This document shows, piece by piece, positions 8,507 to 17,710 of a stretch of DNA of 43,396 nt. Source of the stretch: Planctomycetota bacterium. Its GTDB lineage: Bacteria; Planctomycetota; Phycisphaerae; Phycisphaerales; SM1A02. The position numbers were made by a program, and so were the translations under genes. Every line of letters starts with the position of its first letter. The stretch's first letter is position 1. The DNA is taken from assembly GCA_024226535.1 (NCBI GenBank), contig JAAELP010000100.1, positions 1 to 43,396 of the forward strand. The letters are read 5' to 3'. The notes below the pieces were generated by a model. That model was not told the DNA's origin and made no database searches. It worked only from the letters and a program-made list of their open reading frames with translations.

Positions 8507-8710
8507 CGGTGGTGGCCCGGATGCCATGGTATCAGGGACGGATTCCACGATCGTTGAGGGTCCGGGTCCGGGGCGACGCACTGTCCGAAGAGGGGTCGCG
8601 GTTGCCCGCGCGGCCCCGCCAAGCGACGATGGGCGACGGAATCGACGATGCCTCGGTCTCGCCCGCGTGGGTGCGACGCCGGGGAACCAACGAAAGCAGG
8701 AGCGACAGTC

Positions 8711-9364
8711 ATGAAGATGCAGATACGGCCCCTTCTCGGCGCCGCGGTGCTCGTGGGCGCGACCACGCTGATCACCGGTGAGGTCGTCTCGCGCCAGCAC
8801 GACGGCGAGATGAACATGGAGGAGATGTGGGAGACGTGGATGAAGCTCGCCGAGCCGGGTCCGGAGCACGCCGAGTTGGCCAGCCTCGCCGGCACCTGGC
8901 ACCAGAAGAACACGCACTGGCCGGCGCCCGGCGCCGAGCCGATGGTCTCCGAGTCGGTCGCGACGTTCGCCCCGATCATGGGCGGCCGGTTCATGGTGGA
9001 GAAGGTGCACGGCGAGTTCGAGATGAACGGCGAGGTGAGTAAGTTCGAGGCGATGGGGATCTTCGGCTACGACAACCTCAAGGAGAAGCACGTCTTCTCC
9101 TGGGTGGACAACCACGGCACGATGATCATGAACGGCGAGGGCACCGCCGACGCCACCGGCAAGGTGATCACGTACTACAGCACGATCCCGAACCCGATGA
9201 CCGGCGGCACGATGGAGTTCAAGTCCGTGTCGCGCGTCGTCAACGACGAGCGGACGATCTTCGAGATGCACCAGAAGGACGGCGACTCGTGGGTTCGCAA
9301 CATGGAGATCGTGGGATCGCGGAAGCGACGCGGCGGGGCGAGGAAGAAGGGCGGGTGGCACTGA
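8711..9364 (+). CDS. DUF1579 family secreted protein
   Basis: This is a 217-residue protein. The ATG at 8711 follows a CAGGAG ribosome binding site (8697-8702). An N-terminal hydrophobic segment (residues about 6-23) acts as signal peptide or anchor. The body matches the DUF1579 pattern: LASLAGTWHQ, then SVATFAPIMGGRFMVEKVHGEF, then GIFGYDNLKEKHVFSWVDNHGT, and a final FEMHQKDGD. These proteins adopt a lipocalin-like beta barrel; no function has been fixed. The tail is very basic (KRRGGARKKGG). A strong intrinsic terminator follows at 9388. Confidence 0.85.
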   Translation: MKMQIRPLLGAAVLVGATTLITGEVVSRQHDGEMNMEEMWETWMKLAEPGPEHAELASLAGTWHQKNTHWPAPGAEPMVSESVATFAPIMGGRFMVEKVHGEFEMNGEVSKFEAMGIFGYDNLKEKHVFSWVDNHGTMIMNGEGTADATGKVITYYSTIPNPMTGGTMEFKSVSRVVNDERTIFEMHQKDGDSWVRNMEIVGSRKRRGGARKKGGWH

Positions 9365-9387
9365 GCCCGGCGAATGAGCCCGAGATG

Positions 9388-9425
9388 CGAACGAGCCCCG
9401 ATCCGTGATCGGGGCTCGTTCGTTT
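9388..9425 (+). terminator. Intrinsic terminator after the DUF1579 gene
   Basis: A perfect 16-bp inverted repeat (9388-9403 and 9407-9422) with a three-base loop (CGT) is followed by TTT. It lies 23 bp after the DUF1579 stop codon. Confidence 0.85.
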
Positions 9426-9629
9426 GACGGCCGGGGCGGCGCCCACGCGTCGGGGGGGGGGATTCCGGACAACGAGGTCGTTCTTGCGCGGGCAGGGGTG
9501 CGTGGAGGTTCTCCATTCGTCGAGTTTCGGGGTCTGATCCTCATTGGAATGCGCGCTCGGCGCGTGATCATGTGTCCGTTCTTTGACAGATGAGACACGG
9601 GTCCCGTGCGCGGACCGGGAGGCACTCCG

Positions 9630-11615
9630 ATGCGAAGACGCTCAGCGACCGTACTCACGACGGTGGCGGCCACCGCCATCGTTTTCTCGATGACCGGAGC
9701 AACCCTGGCCGGCGACTGCTACTGGTCCGGCCAGGCATCCGACGACCTGTTCTCGAGTCTGCTCAACTGGTTCCCCGATCCCGTGCCCGTTCCGGGGGAC
9801 GGCGTGGTCATCAACCTCGCGACCCTCACCACCGTCGACTTCGACTTCGAGCCGATCAACGTCAACATGATGATCGACGGCGCGGGGGCGCTGTTCCGCA
9901 GCGCCGACGACGGCCTGGGCATGCGTCACTACACGCTCACCGGCCGTGCCGACGTTCGCGGAGACGGGCTGGGATTGATGGGACTCGACCTGTCGGCCGG
10001 TCACGCGTTCGTCGTCGACGACGACGCGGAGCTGTCCGTGGTTGCCGATCCCGACCGCGCCTGCCCCGCCGGCACGATCGCGGTCGGCGGCCTGCTCACG
10101 GTCGGTGACCTGGGAGCAGGCACGGTGCGCGTCGAGGAGGAGGGCTCGATGCACAGCGGGGGCGCCGTCGTCGGACTGGACGCGGATGCCTCCGGCGCGA
10201 TCATCCTCGACAACGCGACGTGGATGGCCACCACCGCCGGCGGCGATCTCGCGATCGGGTGGCACGGGGCCGGCGCGCTGACGATCGTCGGCGGCGCGAG
10301 CGCGTGGAGTACCCACGCGGAGCTTGGCGTCTGGGGCGACTCCTACGGGTTCGCCCACGTCGGCGGAACCGACGCCCTCTGGGCGAACCTCGGCACGCTG
10401 AGCGTCGGGGGGCGTGGACCGGCGCTGCTGGAAATCACCGGGGGCGGCACGGTCCTGAACTCGACCGGCTTCGTGGGCTCCGGCCCCGGCGGTGACGGCG
10501 TCGTGCACATCGACGGCCTGTCGTCGCGCTGGATCGGAACCGACGAGTTGAACGTCGGCTACTTCGGCTCCGGCGCCCTGGATGTCAGCGGGGGGGCGTT
10601 CGCGTCCAACGTCGACGCCTGCATCGGGAAGTACGCCGCGTCCGCGGGGACGGTGGCGGTGCGCGATCCCCGCAGCCACTGGAGCAGCGCCGGCGATCTC
10701 ACCGTCGGCCACGCAGGCCGCGGCGTGCTGGTCGTCGCCAACGGCGCGACGGTCTCCAACGTCGACGCTCTTCTCGGCGCCGAGCCGGACGGCGACGGCG
10801 CGGTCGTCGTCAACGGGGCCGGCTCGACGTGGCTCAACAGCGGGGCGGTGTTCGTCGGCGGATGGTCGCGGGGCGCCGGCGGTGTCGGCCTGCTCGAGAT
10901 CGCGCAGGGCGGTGCCGTCGAGATCGACGGGTGGATGCGCATCTGGGGCGACGGCGTGGTGCGGCTCGAGTCGGGGTGGCTCCGGGTCGATTCCATCGAG
11001 CGCACCGACTACGGCCTGTTCCACTTCATCGGTGGCACGCTGCTGCTGAACAGCTTCGACGGCGACCTGATCAACGCGGGCGGTACGCTCCGCCTCGGCG
11101 GCGTCGACCCAAGCACCTACTGGGGACGCGTCGTGGTGCTTGGCGACTACGTGCAAGGCGCCGGAACGCTGGAGCTGGCGGTCTCAGGCACGGAGCCGGA
11201 GGACGTCGAGGCCATCGAGGCGTTCGACGCGGCGGTGCTCGGCGGCTGGTTGAGGGTGCACCTGCTCCCCGGCGTCGCGCCCGATCACGACGACGTCTTC
11301 ACGATCGTCACGGCCGAAGAGCTCGACGGCGTGTTCGCCAACGCGTTGTCGTTCGTGGACGTCGAGGGACCAGGCCGTTTCGCCGTCGTATACGACTACG
11401 ACGCCGCGCCGCCCACCGTCACGCTCACGGGCTACGTGCCGACCAAGTGCCCGGGCGATGTCAACGGCAGCGGCGAGGCGGGGATCATCGACCTTGCCGC
11501 CGTGCTGTCGGCGTGGGGGACCACCGGGTACAGCCCCTGGGACGTGGACGACAGCGGCGACGTCGGTTTCGCCGACGTCATGGCGGTCTTCGAGTCATGG
11601 GGGCCTTGCCCCTGA
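9630..11615 (+). CDS. T5SS/PEP-CTERM-associated repeat protein with dockerin-like tail
   Basis: The ATG at 9630 is preferred over the GTG at 9606 because GGGAGG (9617-9622) precedes it and it gives a clean signal peptide (residues 1-27, ending ATLA). The 661-residue product has a central array of short beta repeats of the form G-x-x-x-VG-x-x-G-x-GxLxIxxGGxVxN, with GSTW or SHW closings. This is the T5SS/PEP-CTERM-associated repeat seen in beta-helical surface proteins. The C-terminal roughly 60 residues form a dockerin-like pair (CPGDVNGSGEAGIIDLA...AWG, then DVDDSGDVGFADVMAVFESWGPC). The protein is likely exported and surface-located; the ligand is unknown. Upstream are a run of ten G (9452-9461) and a 13-bp palindrome (9596-9608), neither with an assignable role. 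Confidence 0.85.
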   Translation: MRRRSATVLTTVAATAIVFSMTGATLAGDCYWSGQASDDLFSSLLNWFPDPVPVPGDGVVINLATLTTVDFDFEPINVNMMIDGAGALFRSADDGLGMRHYTLTGRADVRGDGLGLMGLDLSAGHAFVVDDDAELSVVADPDRACPAGTIAVGGLLTVGDLGAGTVRVEEEGSMHSGGAVVGLDADASGAIILDNATWMATTAGGDLAIGWHGAGALTIVGGASAWSTHAELGVWGDSYGFAHVGGTDALWANLGTLSVGGRGPALLEITGGGTVLNSTGFVGSGPGGDGVVHIDGLSSRWIGTDELNVGYFGSGALDVSGGAFASNVDACIGKYAASAGTVAVRDPRSHWSSAGDLTVGHAGRGVLVVANGATVSNVDALLGAEPDGDGAVVVNGAGSTWLNSGAVFVGGWSRGAGGVGLLEIAQGGAVEIDGWMRIWGDGVVRLESGWLRVDSIERTDYGLFHFIGGTLLLNSFDGDLINAGGTLRLGGVDPSTYWGRVVVLGDYVQGAGTLELAVSGTEPEDVEAIEAFDAAVLGGWLRVHLLPGVAPDHDDVFTIVTAEELDGVFANALSFVDVEGPGRFAVVYDYDAAPPTVTLTGYVPTKCPGDVNGSGEAGIIDLAAVLSAWGTTGYSPWDVDDSGDVGFADVMAVFESWGPCP

Positions 11616-11641
11616 CCCGCGCGGTCCCGGAGGGGTTGGAG

Positions 11642-11671
11642 CGCGGCGGCCACGGTCGCCGCGTTCTTGTT
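11642..11671 (+). terminator. Intrinsic terminator after the T5SS-repeat gene
   Basis: A 7-bp GC stem (11642-11648 with 11657-11663) is extended by possible inner pairs and followed by TTCTTGTT. It lies 26 bp after the stop codon at 11615. Confidence 0.65.
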
Positions 11672-11707
11672 AACGCCGGGCCGCTCCGCCGGTACACTGT
11701 GCCCGCC

Positions 11708-13504
11708 ATGGAGGAGTCTCGACGCGACAGGAGCGCGTTGAGAAGAGAAGGGATGCCCGGGCTGTCGGTTGCGCTGGCCACGGCGACGGCGCTCTGCGCT
11801 CTGGCCGTCTGCCAGTACCGATACGGGATCTTCGACCAGGCGCAGTATCTCGTCGGCGTCGTCGGCATGCAGGATCCGGGCGCGCTCGGTGACGATCCGT
11901 ACCTCGGCGCGTTCGGCGCGCTGCGCAGCGTGCTGTGGCCGATCGTCGCCGCCGCCACCGACGAAGCCTCGCGTCCGCTGTTCTGCCTGCTCATCGCGCT
12001 CGCCGTGACCGTCGCGAACGTGCTGCTGCTGTCGGCGCTGGGGCGAGCGCTGCTCGACGCGAGCGGCGCCGCCAGCCGCGCGGCGCCGCTGACCGTGCTG
12101 CTCGCCGTCCTCGCCCCGGCGCTCGTGCTCGTCGTGCCGAAGGAGCAGAACTGGTTCGGTCTCGTGTCGCTCGGCGACGTGGAGCTGACGGCGACGCTCG
12201 CGGTCCTTCCGCTCGTCTTTGCCTCGATGCTCGCGTGGGTGCGCGGCCGGCCGTGGATCAGCCTCCTGCTCGCGGCAGCGGCCCTGCCCGTGCACGGTCA
12301 GACCGGCGCCTACCTGCTCACCGCGTGGTGGGTCGCCGCCGCGTGGGACGGGCGGTCGAGCCCGGTCCGTCTCGCGGCGGTCGCGCTCATCGGAGCGATC
12401 GGCGCGGGCGCGGTCGCGCTGGAACGCGGCGCCGTCGCCCTCGCCGACGAACAGGTGCTCGCCCTGGAGGAAGTGGGACGCGGGCTCTACGCGGAGTTGA
12501 TCGACCCCCGAACCGGACCGCTCACCGCGTGGTGCGCGGTCGCGACGATCCTGCTGCTCGGCCTCGTGCCCGCCGCCCGCCGTGTGGTCCGCGCGCGGCC
12601 GGCTCCCGAGCGGCGCTTGCTCGTGTGGTGGGCGGCGTCGGCGGCGTTCCCCCTCGCCGGGCTGACCCTGCTCGAGTTTGGCGCCGACGAAGCCTTGCTC
12701 TGGCGCCTGATGATCGGGCGCTCGCTCATGCTGCCGCAGATCGCGGCGCTCGTGGTGTTCTCGGTCTGGACGATGCGCGCCCTTGCCGCGGGAAGGCGCC
12801 GAGCCGTCGCCGCCGTCGTCTGCCTGGTGCTCGTCGTGGCGTGGCCGGTCGCTCAGGTGCCGCTGCCGGTGGTTGCCGCCGGGCTCGGGCTCGTGCTCGC
12901 GCTGCTCGCGCTCAACCCGGCGCCGTCGTGGCCGGACGCGGGGTTGTCGACGCCCGCGCGGCGTCGCGTGTGCGCGGGCGCCGTCACCGCGCTGGCGGTC
13001 GTCGGGGCGCTCGGCATCGTGCACTTCGAGCAGCGACCGTATCCGTGGCTGGCCTCCGGCCAGGACACCGCATGGGGCGAGACCCAACGCTGGGCGCGGA
13101 ATGCCAGCGCGCCGGGCACGCTGTTCCTGACGCCTCCGTACTTGTCGGGCTGGCGCGTCGATTCGCACCGGCCCACCTTCGGCGAGGTCAAGGACGGCGG
13201 GCTCCTCTTCTATGCGGGCGAACCGGCGCTTGGCTGGGCTCATCGCATGCGGCAACTCGGCATGGAGCCGTCGTTCCGTCTCGCGGAGCCCGCGGCCGCG
13301 TCCGCGCGGAGCCTGCACCTCAGCCGGCGCGCGTACCAGGCGGCGCTGGAGCGCGGCGGCCACGCGCTCGTCGCGTGGACCGGCGCCGCATACGTCGTGC
13401 TGGAGCGCACGCATGACGTGGAGATGGGCGCCGCGGTCTGGTCGAACGACGCGTTCGTCGTGCGGAGCGTGGACGGGACCGTGGTGGCGGCGATCGAACC
13501 CTGA
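11708..13504 (+). CDS. Polytopic inner-membrane protein with C-terminal soluble domain
   Basis: The start is set at the ATG at 11708 (598 residues); the open frame further upstream overlaps the previous gene and is not coding. Hydrophobic segments fill residues about 17-440, roughly ten or more helices rich in Ala, Leu and Val. Charged loops include VVPKEQNWFGL and LPVHGQTGAYLLTAWW. The final roughly 160 residues are soluble, with a WARNASAPGTLFLTPP segment, then WRVDSHRPTFGEVKDG. This layout resembles membrane proteins carrying a DUF6798-like tail, as far as I can recall. The function is unknown; a glycan-related or GT-C-like role is only a guess. Confidence 0.7.
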   Translation: MEESRRDRSALRREGMPGLSVALATATALCALAVCQYRYGIFDQAQYLVGVVGMQDPGALGDDPYLGAFGALRSVLWPIVAAATDEASRPLFCLLIALAVTVANVLLLSALGRALLDASGAASRAAPLTVLLAVLAPALVLVVPKEQNWFGLVSLGDVELTATLAVLPLVFASMLAWVRGRPWISLLLAAAALPVHGQTGAYLLTAWWVAAAWDGRSSPVRLAAVALIGAIGAGAVALERGAVALADEQVLALEEVGRGLYAELIDPRTGPLTAWCAVATILLLGLVPAARRVVRARPAPERRLLVWWAASAAFPLAGLTLLEFGADEALLWRLMIGRSLMLPQIAALVVFSVWTMRALAAGRRRAVAAVVCLVLVVAWPVAQVPLPVVAAGLGLVLALLALNPAPSWPDAGLSTPARRRVCAGAVTALAVVGALGIVHFEQRPYPWLASGQDTAWGETQRWARNASAPGTLFLTPPYLSGWRVDSHRPTFGEVKDGGLLFYAGEPALGWAHRMRQLGMEPSFRLAEPAAASARSLHLSRRAYQAALERGGHALVAWTGAAYVVLERTHDVEMGAAVWSNDAFVVRSVDGTVVAAIEP

Positions 13505-13537
13505 GAGCGCGCGTGACCTTCCGGTATCGCGCGGCGG

Positions 13538-13909
13538 TCACTCCGTCACGACATCATGCACGCGCACCCACTCCAGACGTGGACGCCAGGCGCGCGAGGT
13601 CGCTTCGTGGGCCGGGTGATCCACGTACGCGAGGTAGTCGGCCTTGGTCGCGAAGCCGACCACGAGGGCGACGTCGAAGTCGTCGTCGACGATCGGGAGG
13701 TCGATGCCGGCGGGTGGGCCCGCGGACATCGATACGACACCGGGGATCTCCGCGAGCATCGCGCGCGAGTCGTGGATGAGCGCGCCGGCGGCGCCGGGAT
13801 CGTCGAGCTTGAAGAGCACGACGTGGTGCAGACGGGCCGCCGGAGGCGTGCTGCACGCGGTCAGCACGAAGGCGACGGCGGCGGTGGCAAGAGTGGTAAG
13901 ACGGGGCAT
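13538..13909 (-). CDS. Dabb (stress-responsive A/B barrel) domain lipoprotein
   Basis: The start at 13909 gives a 123-residue protein with a lipoprotein signal peptide (lipobox LTAC, Cys19). The longer frame upstream lacks protein-like sequence. The rest is a Dabb ferredoxin-like domain: LHHVVLFKLDDPG at the start, the AGPPAGI loop, FDVALVVGFATKADYLAYVDHPAHE in the middle, and a closing VRVHDVV. Dabb domains form dimeric barrels and appear in stress proteins and some small enzymes. A membrane-anchored version is less common. It converges on the membrane-protein gene with 33 bp between the stops. Confidence 0.85.
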   Translation of the reverse strand: MPRLTTLATAAVAFVLTACSTPPAARLHHVVLFKLDDPGAAGALIHDSRAMLAEIPGVVSMSAGPPAGIDLPIVDDDFDVALVVGFATKADYLAYVDHPAHEATSRAWRPRLEWVRVHDVVTE

Positions 13910-14121
13910 GTCACCAGAATAGGGGACCCGCCGCCGTTTCGCCGGGCGGTGCTTGGGTTGGGACGGGAGATCCACTAAGGTAGGGGCGTGGATTCGGGGG
14001 GTCGTCACCGCCGCTCCGGGCGGGGCGGATGGTTGCGGTATGGAGAGTCCGTCGGACGTCTCCACCCTTGGATCCCCGCTGAGAGGTCGCGCCATTTCCG
14101 GCGCCGAGGAGGCCAGCTCAA

Positions 14122-17100
14122 ATGTCGATTTTTGCCACCCGAATTCCGCGCCGAACGCTTGTCGTATCGGCAGCGTGCGTCACCGGTCTTGCCACGATGC
14201 TCGCCCTTGCGGCCGAGCCCACCGGCGCGCAGCGTAGCGCGAAGCGCTCCGTGGACAAGACTCCGGAGACGCGTGTCGTCGCCGTCCCCGACACGTCGAT
14301 CCAACTGAAGCTCTGGGAGGCGGCGCACCCGGTCAACGGCCAGGTCGTGCCGCACTACTCCATCAGCTTCAACGGGGAGTCGTTCAGCGCCGCGCGGGCC
14401 ACGAGCTATGACCTGAAGCTCGTCGCCGGTGACTTCGACCCGCTTGCCGCCGAACAGGGACCGGCCGTGCATCCCGTTCTCAGCGCCGGCGCCGACGTCA
14501 ACCTCTATGTCGTGCAGTTTGTGACCCAGCCGCTCGAGGCCTTCCGCGAGCAGATCCGCGACCTCGGCGGCACGGTCCGCTTCTTCCTCGCCAACCACAG
14601 CCACATCGTGCAGATGTCGCCGGAGACCCGCGCCGCGGTGGCCGAGCTGCCGTACGTGCGCTGGATCGGTCCGTACGAGCCGGGCTACCGGGTCGAGAAG
14701 CTGATGCGCGACAACGTCGATCGCGCCGATCAGCTCTTCCCGATCCTGCGCTACAACATCATGGTGATGGATCCGGAGCTGAAGGACGACGTGGCCGGGC
14801 GCATCGCGGAGATGGGCGGCGTCGTCGACAAGGCCGACGCCGGCAAGTTCCTCGTGACCGCCACGCTCACCGCCGATCAGCTCTTCGAGCTGGCGCGCTG
14901 GGACGAAGTGCTCTTCGTCGATCGTTGGGGCCCCTACGAGAAGGACATGGACAAGAGCCGCATCCTGAGCGGCGCCGACTACGTCGAGACCGTGGCCGGA
15001 TACACCGGCACCGGCGTCCGCGGCGAGGTCTTCGACGCGGGCTTCAACCAGGGGCACGTCGACTTCGCGTCGCGTCCGCTCATCGTGCACAACACGGTCG
15101 GCGTCGACTCCCACGGTGCGGCCACGTCGGGCATCTGCTTCGGTGACGGCACCGGTAACCCCGCCGCCCGCGGCATCCTGCCCAGCGGCCAGGGCATCAT
15201 CGCCGACTACAGCACGGTCGGTCTCGAGTACACGACGAGCCGCTACAACCACACCGGCGAGCTGCTCACGCCGCCGTACGAGGCCGTCTTCCAGACCTCG
15301 AGCGTGGGCAGCCCGCGCACGAGCGAGTACACGACGATCTCGGCCGACGCCGACGCGGCCCTGTTCGACTTCGACATCGTCCACTGCCAGTCGCAGAGCA
15401 ATGCGGGCAACCAGCAGTCGCGTCCGCAGGCGTGGGCGAAGAACATGATCTCCGGCGGCGGCGTCAACCATTATGACACGCTGACCAAGGACGACGACTG
15501 CTGGTGCAGCGGCGGCTCGACGGGCCCGGCGACCGACGGCCGGATCAAGCCCGACATGTGTCACTTCTACGACGACACGCTGACCACCACCACCGGCTCG
15601 TCGACTTCCTACACGACCAGCTTCGGCGGCACGAGCGGCGCGACGCCGAACATCTGCGGCTACACCGGTCTCTTCCACGAGATGTGGGCCGACGGCATCT
15701 TCAACAACGACATCGTGCCCGGCACCGTCTTCGACAACCGTCCGCACATGACGACGGCCAAGGCGGCGATGATCAACACGTCGACCCAGTACCCGTTCTC
15801 CGGCGCCGGCCACGACCTGGGACGTCATCACCAGGGCTGGGGCATGCCGGACATGCAGTACATGTACGACATCCGCGAGAAGATGCTCGTCATCGACGAG
15901 ACGGACGTGCTGACGAACCTCTCGTCCGCGTCGTACAACGTCGGCGTGAACGCGGGCCAGGCGAAGCTCAAGGCGACGCTCGTCTATGCCGACCCGCCGG
16001 GCGTTCCGTCCTCGTCGCAGCACCGGATCAACGACCTCACGCTCAAGGTCACCGACCCGGGCGGTACCGTCTACTGGGGCAACAACGGTCTCGTGGAGAA
16101 CATGTGGTCCACGCCCGGCGGCGCGGCCAACACCGTCGACACCGTCGAGAACGTGTTCATCGAGAATCCGACGCCCGGCTCCTGGACGGTCGAGGTGATC
16201 GCCTCGGAGATCAACCAGGACAGCCACGTCGAGACGCCGTCCCTCGACGCGGACTTCGCACTCGTGGTCACCGGCGGAACGCTCGGGCCGGGCTTCGCCC
16301 TGTCCGCCACGCCCGGTCTCGCGGAGGTCTGCGCGCCGGACAACGCCCAGTTCGACATCGGGATCACGCAGTTCGAGGGCTTCGTGGAGCCGGTCTTGTT
16401 CACGACGAACGGCTTGCCCGCGGGAGCGACCGCCACGTTCACGGCGAAGAACGTCGTGCCCCCGGGCTCGACGTCGCTGATCATCTCCGACACGGACCTC
16501 GCCACGCCGGGGCAGCATGTGATCGAGATCGTGGGCACCACGCCCTCCCTGACGAAGTCCAACTTCGTGACGCTGGATCTCTCCACGGCGATCCCCGGTG
16601 ACGTGGCGCTCGTGGATCCGACCAACGGCGAGACCGAGGTCGGGCGGATGCCGGACATGATCTGGACCGCCTCGACGCAGGGCACGTCGTACGACCTGGA
16701 GATCTCGACCAACCCGGGCTTCTCGGGGCTGGCCTACAGCGCGAACGTGACCGGCAACAGCCACACCGTCGCCACCAACCTCCTGTCGCTCACCACCTAC
16801 TACTGGCGGGTGCGGGCGAACAACGGCTGCGGATCCGGCAACGACTCACCGGTCTTCAGCTTCCAGACGCTCGAGCAGCCCGACTACTTCACCGAGGACT
16901 TCAACGACGCCTCCAACGACCTCGACGGTCTCAGCGTGGCGTTCATCCCGGACGGCACGGGCGACTACTACGAGCCTTGCCTGACCGAGATCACCGCGCT
17001 GCCCACCGATCCGGCGGGCGGCAACGTGCTCACGCTGACCGACGACAGCTCGGCGTCGTTCGGAACCGGCTTCCAGCCCGTGCTGCTGTACGGGCAGCCG

Positions 17101-17643
17101 TACACCACGGCGCACGTCGGGAGCAACGGCTACGTCACGTTCACCGCCGGTGACAACGACTACACCGAAACGCTCGCCGACCACTTCGATCTGCCGCGGG
17201 TCTCCGGCCTCTTCGACGATCTCAACCCCGCTACCGGGGGCACGGTCAGTTGGAAGCAGGACGCTGAGGGCATCGCGGTGACGTGGGATGCCGTGCCGGA
17301 GTACTCGTCGTCCAACGCGAACACGTTCCAGATCGAGATGTTCTTCAACGGTCGGATCGACATCTCGTGGCTGAACGTCGACGCCAGTGACGGCATCACC
17401 GGTCTCTCCGCCGGCAATGGTGTCCCGACGGACTACGTCGAGACCGACCATTCCGTGGCCCCCGACTGCAATGCCACCTGCTTCGGCGACCTCGACGGCA
17501 GCGGCGACATCGGCTTCGGCGACATCCTCGACATCATCGGCGCGTGGGGTCCCTGCGTCGGATGCCCCGAGGATCTCGACACGAGCGGTGACGTCGGCTT
17601 CGGCGACATCCTCATCGTCATCGGCGTCTGGGGCCCGTGCTGA
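14122..17643 (+). CDS. Large secreted subtilisin-family (S8) serine protease with dockerin-like tail
   Basis: This 1173-residue protein has a GAGGAGG ribosome binding site upstream and a signal peptide at residues about 1-37. A prodomain-like region follows (about 100-280). The catalytic domain has Asp305 (GEVFDAGFNQGH), His331 (SHGAATSG, replacing the usual HGTHVAG) and Ser505 (GGTSGATPNICG). The probable oxyanion Asn is 430 (NAGNQ). After it come a KP-43-like jelly-roll domain (LTLKVTDPGGTVYWG), a beta-sandwich domain, a fibronectin III-like domain (YDLEISTNPGFSG), and a VSGLFDDLNP domain of the kind seen in planctomycete secreted proteins. It ends with two EF-hand-like repeats closing in WGPC. 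It probably degrades extracellular protein or processes surface proteins. Confidence 0.9.
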   Translation: MSIFATRIPRRTLVVSAACVTGLATMLALAAEPTGAQRSAKRSVDKTPETRVVAVPDTSIQLKLWEAAHPVNGQVVPHYSISFNGESFSAARATSYDLKLVAGDFDPLAAEQGPAVHPVLSAGADVNLYVVQFVTQPLEAFREQIRDLGGTVRFFLANHSHIVQMSPETRAAVAELPYVRWIGPYEPGYRVEKLMRDNVDRADQLFPILRYNIMVMDPELKDDVAGRIAEMGGVVDKADAGKFLVTATLTADQLFELARWDEVLFVDRWGPYEKDMDKSRILSGADYVETVAGYTGTGVRGEVFDAGFNQGHVDFASRPLIVHNTVGVDSHGAATSGICFGDGTGNPAARGILPSGQGIIADYSTVGLEYTTSRYNHTGELLTPPYEAVFQTSSVGSPRTSEYTTISADADAALFDFDIVHCQSQSNAGNQQSRPQAWAKNMISGGGVNHYDTLTKDDDCWCSGGSTGPATDGRIKPDMCHFYDDTLTTTTGSSTSYTTSFGGTSGATPNICGYTGLFHEMWADGIFNNDIVPGTVFDNRPHMTTAKAAMINTSTQYPFSGAGHDLGRHHQGWGMPDMQYMYDIREKMLVIDETDVLTNLSSASYNVGVNAGQAKLKATLVYADPPGVPSSSQHRINDLTLKVTDPGGTVYWGNNGLVENMWSTPGGAANTVDTVENVFIENPTPGSWTVEVIASEINQDSHVETPSLDADFALVVTGGTLGPGFALSATPGLAEVCAPDNAQFDIGITQFEGFVEPVLFTTNGLPAGATATFTAKNVVPPGSTSLIISDTDLATPGQHVIEIVGTTPSLTKSNFVTLDLSTAIPGDVALVDPTNGETEVGRMPDMIWTASTQGTSYDLEISTNPGFSGLAYSANVTGNSHTVATNLLSLTTYYWRVRANNGCGSGNDSPVFSFQTLEQPDYFTEDFNDASNDLDGLSVAFIPDGTGDYYEPCLTEITALPTDPAGGNVLTLTDDSSASFGTGFQPVLLYGQPYTTAHVGSNGYVTFTAGDNDYTETLADHFDLPRVSGLFDDLNPATGGTVSWKQDAEGIAVTWDAVPEYSSSNANTFQIEMFFNGRIDISWLNVDASDGITGLSAGNGVPTDYVETDHSVAPDCNATCFGDLDGSGDIGFGDILDIIGAWGPCVGCPEDLDTSGDVGFGDILIVIGVWGPC

Positions 17644-17675
17644 GGCGGACCAAGCCACCGATCCCAAACCCAACC

Positions 17676-17710
17676 GCGCGGCCGGCAATCACTGCCGGCC
17701 GCGCTCTTTT
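17676..17710 (+). terminator. Intrinsic terminator after the subtilase gene
   Basis: A perfect 12-bp GC-rich stem (17676-17687 with 17693-17704) with a five-base loop is followed by TCTTTT. It begins 33 bp after the subtilase stop. Confidence 0.85.

Noticed and set aside
9582..9588. TTGACA-like -35 element before the T5SS-repeat gene
   Set aside because: No matching -10 element lies at the proper spacing, so it was not called as a promoter.
9405..9593. Small 62-codon open frame after the DUF1579 terminator
   Set aside because: It begins within the terminator hairpin, includes the poly-G tract, and has no ribosome binding site or recognisable sequence.
9596..9608. Palindrome CACGGG T CCCGTG upstream of the T5SS-repeat gene as an operator
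   Set aside because: Short GC palindromes are frequent at this base composition and no regulator or second copy was seen.
14005..16764. Minus-strand open frame (919 codons) opposite the subtilase
   Set aside because: It covers the catalytic region of a clear protease; composition is Arg/Val/Asp-biased without domains.
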